DNA of 64,000 bases from an uncultured Roseobacter sp. (GTDB taxonomy: Bacteria; Pseudomonadota; Alphaproteobacteria; Rhodobacterales; Rhodobacteraceae), in assembly GCF_947499265.1 (NCBI RefSeq), contig NZ_CANMNK010000005.1, positions 370,173-434,172 on the forward strand, given 5' to 3'. The position numbers and the translations under genes are program-made. Positions within the stretch are counted from its first letter, which is position 1. The number at the start of each line of letters is the position of its first letter. Under the pieces are notes generated by a model, which saw nothing but the letters and a program-made list of their open reading frames with translations, ran no database searches and had not been told where the DNA came from. Positions 53,576 through 62,732 of this stretch are shown one piece after another.

Positions 53576-54493
53576 TTACCGATCCTTCGGGTCGAGCGCG
53601 TCACGCAGCCCATCGCCGACAAAGAAGAAGCCGAAGAGCGTGATCACGAAAAAGAAAAGTGGCACCAGCAGCATCCAGAGCGTGCCGTTGTTCATCTCGG
53701 AGGCGCCGTCATTGATCAGCGCGCCCCAGCTTGTGAGCGGTTCCTGCACACCGAGGCCGAGGAAGCTGATGAAGCTTTCATAGATGATCATCGAGGGCAC
53801 CAGCAGCGTGGCATAGACGATCACCACACCCAGAAGGTTGGGGATGATGTGGCGCAGGATGATGGTGAAAGGCCGCACCCCCGTGGCGACCGCCGCTTCG
53901 ATATAGGCCTTGCCCTTCAGTGTCAGCGTCTGGCCCCGGGCGATGCGGGCCATGTCCAGCCAGCTGATCAGCCCGATGCCGATGAAGAGCATCAGCAGCG
54001 AGCGGCCAAAGACCACCAGCAGCAGGATCAGGACGAACATATAGGGGATCGACATCAGCACATCGACGATCCGCATCATCACATTATCGATGCGCCCGCC
54101 GAAATACCCCGCGATTGCCCCGTAGAGCGTGCCCACGACCACCGAGATCAGCGCGCCGACGATGCCCACCAGCAAGGAAATCTGGGTGCCTTGCACGGTA
54201 CGGGCAAAGAGGTCGCGGCCCACGGGATCGGTCCCGAACCAATGGCCGCTTTCGAGCGAAGGCCGACCGGCCTCGATGATGTTGCCCAGCACGTTCCAGT
54301 CGATGTCTTCATTGTTCCAGGGCGCGATAAACGGACCGATCAGCGCGAAGGCCGTGACCAGCATCAGTACAATCAGCCCGGCGACCGCCGCCCGGTTGCG
54401 AAAGAAGCGTTGCCGCGCATCGGCCCAGAGCGACCGGCCCTTGATCGGAGCCGCGCCCGCCAGATCATCAGCGATGGATTTGGTCGCAAACAT
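53576..54493 (-). CDS. oligopeptide ABC transporter permease (OppC-like)
   Basis: A 305-residue permease with about six membrane segments. I chose ATG 54493 (MFATKSIADDLAG) because it lies 4 bp after the OppB-like stop, whereas the longer frame from 54538 overlaps that gene's coding end. The EAA loop is EAAVATGVRPFTIILRHIIP, and the C-terminus GDGLRDALDPKDR is standard for the family. It pairs with the upstream permease to form the channel. Confidence 0.92.
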   Translation of the reverse strand: MFATKSIADDLAGAAPIKGRSLWADARQRFFRNRAAVAGLIVLMLVTAFALIGPFIAPWNNEDIDWNVLGNIIEAGRPSLESGHWFGTDPVGRDLFARTVQGTQISLLVGIVGALISVVVGTLYGAIAGYFGGRIDNVMMRIVDVLMSIPYMFVLILLLVVFGRSLLMLFIGIGLISWLDMARIARGQTLTLKGKAYIEAAVATGVRPFTIILRHIIPNLLGVVIVYATLLVPSMIIYESFISFLGLGVQEPLTSWGALINDGASEMNNGTLWMLLVPLFFFVITLFGFFFVGDGLRDALDPKDR

Positions 54494-54497
54494 CGGC

Positions 54498-55421
54498 CTA
54501 ATACCTGATTTTCGGGTCGATCCAGGCATAGAGCACATCGACCAGAAGGTTGAAGAAGATGGTAAGCGCGCCCAGCAGGATGGTGATGCCCATCATCACG
54601 CCGTAGTCGCGGTTGAGCGCTGAGGCGACGAAGAACTGCCCAATGCCACCGGTGGAGAAATAGATATCAATGACCACCGACCCGGTGATCATACCCACGA
54701 AAGCGGGCCCGAGGTAAGAGATCACAGGTAGCAGCGCGGGTTTCAGCGCGTGGCGGAAGATCACGCGCCGCATCGGCAGACCCTTGGCCCGGGCGGTGCG
54801 GATGTAGTTCGAGGTCAGCACTTCGAGCATGGAGGCCCGCGAGATGCGGGCAATCGAGGCCATGAAACTGGTCGAGAGCGCAATCACGGGCAGGATCACG
54901 AATTGCCACTGGCCACCCTGCCAGCCCCCACCCGGCAACCAGCCGAGCCAAAGCGTGAAGGTCAGCACCAGGATCGGCGCCAGCACGAAATTGGGCAACA
55001 CCTGCGCCCCGATCGAGATGCCCACCGCCAGATAGTCGAGCCAGGTGTTGTGACGTACGGCGGCGAGGATGCCGAGCGCGCCGCCCACCACCACCGCGAC
55101 CAGAAAGCTCCAGAACCCGTAGGTCAACGTCACGGGAAAGCCCTGAGCGATGAGACTATTCACATCCTGATCGCGGTAGATGAAGGAGGGACCAAAATCG
55201 AATTCGGTCACGACACCGGTGATGTAGCGCCAGATCTGCATGTGAAAGGGTTGATCCAGCCCATATTGCGCCTGCAGATTTGCAAGGACCGCCGGGGGGA
55301 TGCCGCGCTCGGTCGCGAAAGGGCTGCCGGGGGCTGCATACATCAGCACGAATGTGCAGACGATCAGGATCAGCAGAACCGGGATCGCGACCACCAGGCG
55401 CTTGATTATGAAGACAATCAT
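54498..55421 (-). CDS. oligopeptide ABC transporter permease (OppB-like)
   Basis: A 307-residue permease. The typical opening is IVFIIKRLVVAIPVLLILIV, with the EAA loop in TARAKGLPMRRVIFRHALKP, and it closes in AWIDPKIRY. The gene begins 49 bp after the binding-protein stop, a gap that often lets the binding protein be made in excess. About six membrane segments are visible. Confidence 0.93.
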   Translation of the reverse strand: MIVFIIKRLVVAIPVLLILIVCTFVLMYAAPGSPFATERGIPPAVLANLQAQYGLDQPFHMQIWRYITGVVTEFDFGPSFIYRDQDVNSLIAQGFPVTLTYGFWSFLVAVVVGGALGILAAVRHNTWLDYLAVGISIGAQVLPNFVLAPILVLTFTLWLGWLPGGGWQGGQWQFVILPVIALSTSFMASIARISRASMLEVLTSNYIRTARAKGLPMRRVIFRHALKPALLPVISYLGPAFVGMITGSVVIDIYFSTGGIGQFFVASALNRDYGVMMGITILLGALTIFFNLLVDVLYAWIDPKIRY

Positions 55422-55470
55422 CTAAATTAGGTAGCTCTGGAGCGGGCAAAGTCACCCGCTCCGATGAGCA

Positions 55471-57096
55471 TCACTCAGGTGCGACGCGGTAAATGTCCCG
55501 CACGTACCAGTTGTTTTCCACGTTCTCCATCGGCCAGTTCTTGATGGTCGGGTCGAGCACGAAGTTCTGCGTGTAGTGATAGATCGGCAGGATCGCCATA
55601 TCCTCAGCGAGAATCTGTTCGACCTGCGTATAGACCGGTTGCGGGTCGGACATCGTGACGCTTTCGGCCATCAGCCGGTCGACCTCTTCGCTGACGTATT
55701 TGCCGTCATTGTTGGCGTTGTTCGAGGTCAGAAGGTCGAGGAAAGTCGAGGCCTCGTTGTAGTCCCCACACCAGGCCGAGCGTGCGATGTCGAAATTCTG
55801 ATTGCCCCGAATGTCCAGGTAGGATTGCCATTCGTAGTTGTTCAGCACAGTCGTGACCCCCAAAGGTCGCCACATCTGGCTGATCACGGTTGCAATCTGC
55901 TTGTGGTTTTCCGAGGTGTTGTAGATCAGATTCAGCTCAATGGGATTGTCCGGGCCATAGCCCGCTTCTTCCATCAGCGCCACGGCCTTTTCCATCCGCT
56001 CCTGCTGGCTCCACAGGGCGTATTCGATGGCCGGCAACTCAAAGCCCGCCGTTGCCCAATGGGTGAAACTGAAGGCCGGCGCCTGACCTGCCTTGAGCAC
56101 CTGATCGGTGATCACCTCGCGGTTGATCATATAGCTGAGTGCCGTGCGCACGCGCGGGTCCTGCAGCGCCTCATGGCCGCTTTCGGATTGGTTCACTGTG
56201 TAATAGTACGAGCACAGTCGGGGCACAGAATGCGCCACATCCGGCGTCTCTGCCTCAAGGCGCGGATAGCTGCCCGCGGGCAGATCATCCATCATGTCGA
56301 ACTCGCCCGCCTGGAACCGGGTCAACGCCTGATTTGCATCGTTAATCACAAAGCCGGTGATCTCGGTGATGATCACATCCTCCGCGCCCCAGTATTCCGG
56401 GTTCTGGACCAGGCGCACAAATTCGTTGGTCGCCATGTCATCAAGCGTATAGGCCCCGTTCGAGACGATATTCGCCGGATTGGTCCAGCCCGCACCATGT
56501 GCCTCCACCGTCGGTTGGTGCGTCGGCATGAAGGTGTAATGCACAGCCATCTGCGGGAAGTAGGGTAGCGGCTGGGCCAGTGTGACCTCCAGCGTCCGAT
56601 CATCCAGCGCGCGCACCCCAAGCTCTTGCGGGCTTGCGTCACCGGCAATAACGGCCGCTGCGTTGGTGATCTGGCTGAGCTCCACATACCAGGCGTATTC
56701 AGATGCGGTCGCCGGATCGGCCGCGCGCTGCCAAGCAAAGACAAAATCCTGCGCGGTCACCGGGTCGCCATTGGACCAACGCGCATCCTCGCGCAGCTTG
56801 AAGGTCCAGGTCTGATTATCCTCGGACGACCATTCCTCGGCCACCCCGGGGCGCAATGTGCCGTCCGCATTCTGGGTCAAAAGCCCCTCGAACAACTGGC
56901 GCGCGAGGTGGCCGCCAACCGTTTCCTCGATCAGTTGCGGGTCAATCGACGGGAACTGGTCCAGCAGCCGGTATTGAAAGGTCTGATCCTCGGCAAGCGG
57001 CTCTCCCGTGACAGGGTGTGTGTCCGCGGCCCAAATTGGGGGACAAAGAGCCAGCGTCAGAAGTGTCGAGGTAGCCAAAATTCCATGTTTGGTCAT
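55471..57096 (-). CDS. oligopeptide-binding protein (OppA-like)
   Basis: A 541-residue family-5 binding protein with a Sec signal MTKHGILATSTLLTLALC...AWA-type ending before ADTHPVTGEP. The strong AGGGAGAT ribosome-binding site lies 6 bases before ATG 57096, which decides the start over a longer frame up to 57231. The family block LREDARWSNGDPVTAQDFVF is present near residue 90. It delivers peptides to the OppBCDF-type complex encoded downstream, in the classic gene order A-B-C-D-F. The operon promoter lies in the roughly 220 bp before it. Confidence 0.92.
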   Translation of the reverse strand: MTKHGILATSTLLTLALCPPIWAADTHPVTGEPLAEDQTFQYRLLDQFPSIDPQLIEETVGGHLARQLFEGLLTQNADGTLRPGVAEEWSSEDNQTWTFKLREDARWSNGDPVTAQDFVFAWQRAADPATASEYAWYVELSQITNAAAVIAGDASPQELGVRALDDRTLEVTLAQPLPYFPQMAVHYTFMPTHQPTVEAHGAGWTNPANIVSNGAYTLDDMATNEFVRLVQNPEYWGAEDVIITEITGFVINDANQALTRFQAGEFDMMDDLPAGSYPRLEAETPDVAHSVPRLCSYYYTVNQSESGHEALQDPRVRTALSYMINREVITDQVLKAGQAPAFSFTHWATAGFELPAIEYALWSQQERMEKAVALMEEAGYGPDNPIELNLIYNTSENHKQIATVISQMWRPLGVTTVLNNYEWQSYLDIRGNQNFDIARSAWCGDYNEASTFLDLLTSNNANNDGKYVSEEVDRLMAESVTMSDPQPVYTQVEQILAEDMAILPIYHYTQNFVLDPTIKNWPMENVENNWYVRDIYRVAPE

Positions 57097-57320
57097 TATT
57101 ATCTCCCTGATGTTTGCTGTTGCAGCGTCTGATAGGTTTGCACCTGGCATCGCCATATGGTTGCAAAGATTGGTAGAAATGCCCGCATTGTACACCAAGA
57201 AATTTGGCATCGACCGCCGGATCGGCGACAAAACTCCGATACAGGCTTAAACGCCGCGCTTTAGATGAATAGACGCAATGAAAACCGAGGGTCTGTAACC
57301 CGCAAAGCTCCTATCCGAAA

Positions 57321-57974
57321 CTAGCGGGGCGATGTGGCGGCATGGCGCGCGATTTCGCGAATGCTCCATTCAATCGCATCGCGCATGGTATCGCCAAGCG
57401 CCTCGTCGAAGGCTGCTGTCACGTCGCCGGGCGTATCCGAGGCGGCGGGGACAATTTCCTCGAAAGACCGGGATCCGATGATGCGATCCGAGAAGGCATC
57501 GATGATCTTGATGTTCAGGCGCACATCGATCTGCAGCGCAGACCCTTCCGCACCAACCGGCACAATCGCCTGGAACTCGCGAATGTCCGTCACGATCAGA
57601 TAGTCTGCACGTAGACCAATTGTGGAGCTTCCGACCGCGGGCACCTTGCCGGTGTTCTCAAAGCTCTCGATCAACAATGCCTGAACGATCAGTGGGGCCC
57701 GATCGACCCAGCGCGCACCGGGCAGATATTGAACCTGCAGCGGCGTGGGTTGCACGGCGATCTGATCGGTATCCACCGCCGCCGTTGCGGTTGGCTGATT
57801 GACCACGATCTGATCGCGCAGCTGGGGCAGAGATGCGCTGAACGTGCTTTTGGGGCTGAGCACGTAGAGGTCTGTCGGCGTGGCAACCTCGGTCAGGCTT
57901 GCCAGCCCCGTGCAGCCCGCCAACATCGTCAACAGCAGCAGCCCCCTCATCCATTTCATACTATGTGTTATCAT
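57321..57974 (-). CDS. ABC-type transport auxiliary lipoprotein (PqiC/Mla-associated)
   Basis: A 217-residue lipoprotein with lipobox LAGC at residues 18-21 (LLLLTMLAGCTGL). The mature domain has YVLSPKSTFSASLPQLRDQI, PLQVQYLPGARWVDRAPLIV and ADYLIVTDIREFQA, the PqiC/DUF330 auxiliary-lipoprotein pattern. Such lipoproteins assist MCE complexes, probably as the outer-membrane contact. The gene overlaps the MCE gene by 4 bp and is the last in that operon. Confidence 0.85.
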   Translation of the reverse strand: MITHSMKWMRGLLLLTMLAGCTGLASLTEVATPTDLYVLSPKSTFSASLPQLRDQIVVNQPTATAAVDTDQIAVQPTPLQVQYLPGARWVDRAPLIVQALLIESFENTGKVPAVGSSTIGLRADYLIVTDIREFQAIVPVGAEGSALQIDVRLNIKIIDAFSDRIIGSRSFEEIVPAASDTPGDVTAAFDEALGDTMRDAIEWSIREIARHAATSPR

Positions 57975-59320
57975 CGGCGAAACTCGGAGTTTTGGGTGCC
58001 AAGGAGGAATCGCGCGGGGTCACGTTCGATCTTGTTCACAAGGCGTTCCAGATTGACCACAAGGCTGCGCGCCTCCTCGGTAAAGCGCAGGAACTCTGGT
58101 AGTCCCAACCGCAGGAACTCGGACACCTGTCGTTCATTCCCTGTCACCACCTCGTCCAGCGTATCGGTGAAACTCGCCGCAGATTGCGATGCTGCGAGGA
58201 CCTCATCGGAAATGGCGTCGATATTGGTTGCGGCCCCTTCGACGGCGGTGGTGAAGGCCGTTGCCGCGCCGCGCAGATCGCTGATGATCGTGCCGAAGTC
58301 ATCTTCGATCAGCGCATTTGCCGAGGAGAACGTCTGATCGGCCGAGTTCAGCGTTTCGGATGCATCCCGCATTGCCGTGTCGATCAACGCCAGCGTCTCG
58401 GTCGCGTTGTCAAAGGCCTGCGTCGCGGAGGCCAGCGCTGCCTGCCCATCGTCCGCCAGCACACCTAACCGCTCCGTCACGGCGCCGACGTTTTCGCCAA
58501 GCCCCTCGATCACCCGCTCCCCTGTCTGCACGGTTGTGCGCAGATCGGAGGCCAGCGGCGTAAGCTGGTCTTTCGTGAAGGTATCGATGGTCGCAATCGT
58601 ATCAGTGGCGCTCTCAAACGCCTCCCCCGCGCTGTCCAGCGTTTCGGTGGCGGTCGTCAGCGTCGTTTCCGCCGTATCCCCCAGCTGCGCAAGCCGGTCT
58701 GAGAAGGCTGCAACCTCGCGCGCAGCCGAGCCCAAATCACTGGACAAGGTTTCAAAGTCGCCAAGCACGCCGTCCAATCGACCCGATGATGTCGCCAGAT
58801 TATCGAGGATGGTGCTGACAGCCGCCCGGTTTTCGGGGTCGAAAACGGCATTGACGTCTTCGAGCAACGCAATCGCGCGTTCAAGCAGTTCAGGCGCCCC
58901 TTCGAAAACCGACTGCAAGGGCGAGCGTTCGGAGCGGATGACCGCATCTTCTGTTAGTGGCTGTGCCATGATCGACCCGCCTGACAATGCAACATAGCTC
59001 ACGCCCGTCACACCCTGGGCCTGCAATCTGGCGACTGTCTCCGTGCTGACCGGTGTGTCGGCATCCACTTCGATGCGCACGCGAACGCGGGAGGGGTCCT
59101 CTTCGTCCAGCATCAGTTCGATCACCTGACCCACCGGCAAACCGCTGTAGCGTACGTCGCTCGCCGCGGCCAGTCCGGCCACGTCTTGAAACAGGATATC
59201 ATAGTAGGCGTATTGCCGGTCCACTTCGATCTTGGCCAACCACAGCAACAGCCCGACCGCGCCCAGCACCCCCAGCAAGGTGAAGACACCGATCAGAACG
59301 TAGTTGGCCTTGGTCTCCAT
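57971..59320 (-). CDS. MCE (MlaD-like) family protein with long helical tail
   Basis: A 449-residue protein with one N-terminal membrane helix (YVLIGVFTLLGVLGAVGLLL). The MCE domain runs about residues 38-115 and includes VRYSGLPVGQVIELML and VSYVALSGGSIM. Residues 150-430 are long, repetitive, alanine/serine/threonine-rich helix with heptad-like spacing. This is more like the extended Mce or PqiB tunnels than the 180-residue MlaD of E. coli. It should form the periplasmic lipid conduit. It starts 15 bp after the ATPase gene. Confidence 0.9.
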   Translation of the reverse strand: METKANYVLIGVFTLLGVLGAVGLLLWLAKIEVDRQYAYYDILFQDVAGLAAASDVRYSGLPVGQVIELMLDEEDPSRVRVRIEVDADTPVSTETVARLQAQGVTGVSYVALSGGSIMAQPLTEDAVIRSERSPLQSVFEGAPELLERAIALLEDVNAVFDPENRAAVSTILDNLATSSGRLDGVLGDFETLSSDLGSAAREVAAFSDRLAQLGDTAETTLTTATETLDSAGEAFESATDTIATIDTFTKDQLTPLASDLRTTVQTGERVIEGLGENVGAVTERLGVLADDGQAALASATQAFDNATETLALIDTAMRDASETLNSADQTFSSANALIEDDFGTIISDLRGAATAFTTAVEGAATNIDAISDEVLAASQSAASFTDTLDEVVTGNERQVSEFLRLGLPEFLRFTEEARSLVVNLERLVNKIERDPARFLLGTQNSEFRR

Positions 59321-59335
59321 AAACTGCTGTCGCCT

Positions 59336-60121
59336 CTACATCTTTTCCTGCGCGGCCCGTGCGCGCGGGCCGGTGAAATATTCCTGAACCCAAGGATGGT
59401 CCACGCGCGTCATCTCCTCAATCGGCCCTTCGACCAAAACCCGCTGTTCCGCCAGCACTGCAATTCTGTCGCAGATCGCGTAAAGACTGTCGAGGTCATG
59501 GGTCACCATAAACACCGTCAGGCCCAGCGAGCGCTTCAATTCGCCGATCAGGTCATCGTAGGCAGCGGCCCCAATCGGATCCAGCCCCGCGGTTGGCTCG
59601 TCCAGAAACACGATCTCGGGATCCATCGCGAGGGCGCGGGCCAATGCCGCCCGCTTGCGCATGCCGCCCGATAACTCCGACGGCAGCTTGCCACAGCTGA
59701 AGGGGGGGAGGCCGACCAGACTGATTTTCAACTCGCCTAGCGCCTTCATCAGGCTGTGCGACAGGTTCAGATGCTCCCGCATCGGCGCCATGACGTTTTG
59801 CAGCACGGTCAACGAAGAGAAGAGCGCCCCATCCTGAAACGCGACCCCCCAACGGCGTTCGGTCTGCGCCCGCTCCGCGCGACTGCCATGCAGCACATCT
59901 GCACCAAGCACATGGATCGAGCCTGCTGCGGGACGGTTCAGACCGACAATTGTGCGCAGCAAAACCGATTTTCCGGTCCCGGACCCACCGACAATCCCCA
60001 GGACCTCGCCGCGCCACACATCAAGGTCCAACTGGTCATGCACCACCTGCGGCCCGAACTGGTTGCGCAGGCCGCGCACCCTGATCACCGCCTCGCGGCT
60101 GTCGTCCTGCAGGCGCGTCAT
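59336..60121 (-). CDS. MCE-system ABC transporter ATPase (MlaF-like)
   Basis: A 261-residue ATPase of the MlaF/Mkl group. Walker A is GGSGTGKSV, the signature LSGGMRKRAALARALA, Walker B IVFLDEPTAGLDPIG and the H-loop VTHDLDSL. The GMRKRAALARA signature is distinctive for MCE-linked ATPases. It overlaps the permease gene by 4 bp. It powers phospholipid or other lipid movement between the inner and outer membranes. Confidence 0.93.
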   Translation of the reverse strand: MTRLQDDSREAVIRVRGLRNQFGPQVVHDQLDLDVWRGEVLGIVGGSGTGKSVLLRTIVGLNRPAAGSIHVLGADVLHGSRAERAQTERRWGVAFQDGALFSSLTVLQNVMAPMREHLNLSHSLMKALGELKISLVGLPPFSCGKLPSELSGGMRKRAALARALAMDPEIVFLDEPTAGLDPIGAAAYDDLIGELKRSLGLTVFMVTHDLDSLYAICDRIAVLAEQRVLVEGPIEEMTRVDHPWVQEYFTGPRARAAQEKM

Positions 60122-61242
60122 ACCCCGATCTCCGCAAAGAAGATGGAAAACAGGGCATCCGCCGCGATGACCAGAAAAATGGATTGGACGACGGAAATCG
60201 TGGTGTGACGCCCCACGCTATCGGCTGATCCGCGCACCTGCATTGCCTGCCAACAGGCGACGATTGCAATAATGGCCGCAAAGACCGGTGCCTTGATCAT
60301 GCCGATGGCCAGATGCCAGACATCGGTGTTTTCCTGCAGACGGGTGATGAACATGCCGGGACTGACGTTCAACTGGCTCCAACTCATCAACGCGCCCCCC
60401 AGCAGGCCCGAGATATTGGCGATAAAACCCAGGATCGGCAGCACGATCACAAGCGCGATCACGCGCGGCAACACAAGCACTTCAATGGGGTCAAGGCCAA
60501 GCGTGCGCATGGCATCAAGCTCTTCGCGCACCTTCATCGACCCAATCGACGCGGTAAAAGCCGAGCCCGACCGCCCGGCCACGATGATGGCCGTCAGCAG
60601 GATGCCCAATTCGCGCAGAATGGAGATGGCGATCAGATCGACCACGAAAACCTCCGCCCCAAACTGGCGCAGCTGCGAAGCCCCCTGGAATGACAGGACC
60701 ACCCCGATCAGGAAGCTCATCAGAACCACAATCGGGATGGCGTTGAGGCCGGTCTCCTCCATCTGGCTGACCAGCGCCGCCGTGCGCCAGCGCCGCGGAC
60801 GGAAAACGGTGGCGGCAAGTGACGCGAGGGTCTGGCCGACGAAGCTGAGCAGAGACAAGATCGACTGGCCCACGCCAGCTGTCTTCAATCCGACCCCGGC
60901 GATCCAAGGGAGAATACCGCGCGGCAGATCCTCGATCCCTTTCTCCGACGGCAGCGCCGCGGCGACCGTCGCAATCAGATCGGTCCGCGGGGTCGCCTTT
61001 TCGGTGAACTCGACCTGCACGCCCTGTTTTTCCAGACGCGCCTTGAGATCCGCGATCAGCCAGGCGCCACCTGTGTCAAGGGCTTCCAGATTGCTGAGAT
61101 CGACGTGCAAAACCGTCGCCCGAACCGATGCGCCGGCAAAATCCGCTTCGACAGCACCCAGACTGTCGGTCACCAGCCGTCCGGAGAGGCGAAGAGTGGC
61201 CATTCCGTCGGAGTCGTCCAAGCTGAGCATCGGTCGTGACAT
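60118..61242 (-). CDS. STAS-MlaE fusion permease of the MCE system
   Basis: A 374-residue protein. Residues 1-100 form a STAS-like domain (MATLRLSGRLVTD, LHVDLSNLEALDTGGAWLIA), equivalent to the separate MlaB of E. coli. The MlaE permease follows, with ETGLNAIPIVVLMSFLIGVVL, RELGILLTAIIVAGRSGSAF and LGLDPIEVLVLPRVIALV. I chose ATG 61242, next to a TTG at 61245, with AGGA upstream. It is the first gene of the operon: permease, ATPase, MCE protein and lipoprotein. Confidence 0.92.
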   Translation of the reverse strand: MSRPMLSLDDSDGMATLRLSGRLVTDSLGAVEADFAGASVRATVLHVDLSNLEALDTGGAWLIADLKARLEKQGVQVEFTEKATPRTDLIATVAAALPSEKGIEDLPRGILPWIAGVGLKTAGVGQSILSLLSFVGQTLASLAATVFRPRRWRTAALVSQMEETGLNAIPIVVLMSFLIGVVLSFQGASQLRQFGAEVFVVDLIAISILRELGILLTAIIVAGRSGSAFTASIGSMKVREELDAMRTLGLDPIEVLVLPRVIALVIVLPILGFIANISGLLGGALMSWSQLNVSPGMFITRLQENTDVWHLAIGMIKAPVFAAIIAIVACWQAMQVRGSADSVGRHTTISVVQSIFLVIAADALFSIFFAEIGV

Positions 61243-61694
61243 CAATCGTCCTGGTCAGGCCGCAAAAGACCAATTGGGGCGCGTTTTCGGTATCTTAGAG
61301 ATTGCGCGCCGGGCAACAAGTCAAGGATGGGCCGTCAGCGCGATTGCGCATGTCCCGCATCAGCAAAATGGGACGGTTTTGGTTGAATTGGGAAGGGCGG
61401 GCTTCCGGCCATCGCACCCACCAGGGCGCAGTGATGGGGCAAGACCAAACTGCGCAAGGCGCCTGTCTGCGCACCGGGAAGTTGCAAAGCGTCACCAGGG
61501 CGCCCCATGAGGAAACAATAGAGCTTCCGGACCCAAATAAGCCAACGATCCCCTGCCAATGTCGGCTTGCCATCGAAAGAATTCGCCTGAATACTTTTAG
61601 GAGAGTCGACAACCCAACTGTCCAGTTATAGGTGTACTGTCCTAATATGACGCGTCGAAAATCCCGGCGCCAAAACCTTTACGTTAGAAAGTAA
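61243..61694. other. intergenic region upstream of the MCE operon and LysR-like gene
   Basis: No supported gene in these roughly 450 bp. Short frames on both strands have no recognisable product. Promoters for the divergent MCE operon and the HTH-regulator gene must lie here. Confidence 0.4.
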
Positions 61695-61724
61695 CCCAAT
61701 GGGCATAATGCGTTATCCATTGGG
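61695..61724 (+). promoter_or_regulatory. inverted repeat overlapping the HTH-regulator start codon
   Basis: CCCAATGG at 61695-61702 is the exact inverse of CCATTGGG at 61717-61724; ATAA-tgcg-TTAT lies between them. It covers the ATG at 61699, so it could be an operator or an mRNA hairpin that hides the start. It may alternatively argue that translation begins at a later codon. Confidence 0.4.
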
Positions 61725-62637
61725 CAAAACGCAAATCCGCGTGGAGAGCGATAGTTTGTATCAGACCAAAGGAAATGCCGAAGTCACCGTGGCGATGCTC
61801 CGCGCATTTGTGACCTTAGGCAAAAATTTGAATTTAACGAAAACCTGTGAGGAATTGGGCGTTGCCAGGCAGACGGTTCGTCGCCACATCAATGAGCTGG
61901 AGGGGATCAAAGGCCAGCCGCTTTTCTCTGTCCAGAACCGCGAATACTCCCTGACCCCCTTTGGAAATGCACTGCTGGCCGATGCCGAGATCATCCTGCG
62001 GCAGATCAAAGCCTGGTCCGGTCAGTCCAGATTGACCCGCCGAAGCTCGAACTGGTTGGAAATTGCTCACTATCTGGACGCCAGCGAAAGAGAGTTTTTT
62101 TCGCAACAGCATCCGATCAGCAAAATCGCGGAAGACGGCCTTCCAATCATGAAACGGACCCTCTCCGCCTGGGGGAAGGCGCATACGCAAATAGAAGATC
62201 CCGCAATGGCCGACGTCCGGCCATATCTGGTGATCTACAGAAAGAACCCGAGTGGCTGGATCTGCGTCGAAATCGGTGTGAAATCGGCATATGCGAAATG
62301 GTTCGGGTGGACCTGGTCAAAAAGCGCGATCGGAAAGCTCTCAGAAGCAGACAACGCCGGGGACGACTACAATGACTTCATTTCGGGCGCCTATGCCCGG
62401 ATCCACGGCGAAGGTGGCGTGCGTCTCGATCATCTCTTTGCCTATCTGCCGCGTGAAAGTAATCCAGACCCTATTCCGATCAGTTTTCAGCGCTTGTTGA
62501 TGGGCTGCGCCTTCCCGGATGGCGCCCCGGGGCTTGCAGTTCTCGTGTTGATGACGAATCAGGTTGAAATCGACGCGCTCCCCGAGAAGGACGTTTTATT
62601 CGTCCCGAACGACCTTGTTATGGACTTTGAACCCTGA
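61699..62637 (+). CDS. LysR-type HTH protein with atypical C-terminal domain
   Basis: A 312-residue protein. Residues 30-85 are a LysR-like winged helix-turn-helix (TVAMLRAFVTLGKNLNLTKT, CEELGVARQTVRRHINELEG). The remainder lacks the usual LysR substrate-binding pattern. Instead it has YLVIYRKNPSGWICVEIGVK and AYAKWFGWTWSKSAIGKLSE, unlike any effector domain I know. The first 30 residues before the HTH are longer than usual, so an internal start is possible. The gene is followed 95 bp later by a GNAT-like protein on the same strand, its likely target or partner. Confidence 0.75.
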   Translation: MGIMRYPLGKTQIRVESDSLYQTKGNAEVTVAMLRAFVTLGKNLNLTKTCEELGVARQTVRRHINELEGIKGQPLFSVQNREYSLTPFGNALLADAEIILRQIKAWSGQSRLTRRSSNWLEIAHYLDASEREFFSQQHPISKIAEDGLPIMKRTLSAWGKAHTQIEDPAMADVRPYLVIYRKNPSGWICVEIGVKSAYAKWFGWTWSKSAIGKLSEADNAGDDYNDFISGAYARIHGEGGVRLDHLFAYLPRESNPDPIPISFQRLLMGCAFPDGAPGLAVLVLMTNQVEIDALPEKDVLFVPNDLVMDFEP

Positions 62638-62732
62638 TTTTTACCGTTGCTACAAAGACGTATGCCCTAAAATGGTATTTCGATGATATTTTTCCTTTTA
62701 TGACTGTAGTCATTCAAAACAAAGGAAAGCAA

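Noticed and set aside
53540-54508. 322-codon plus-strand frame opposite the OppC-like gene
   Set aside because: The translation is an Asp/His/Gln-rich composition artefact, while the minus strand encodes a typical permease.
55576-56568. 330-codon plus-strand frame opposite the OppA-like gene
   Set aside because: Shadow frame with no start signal or family pattern; the minus-strand binding protein is secure.
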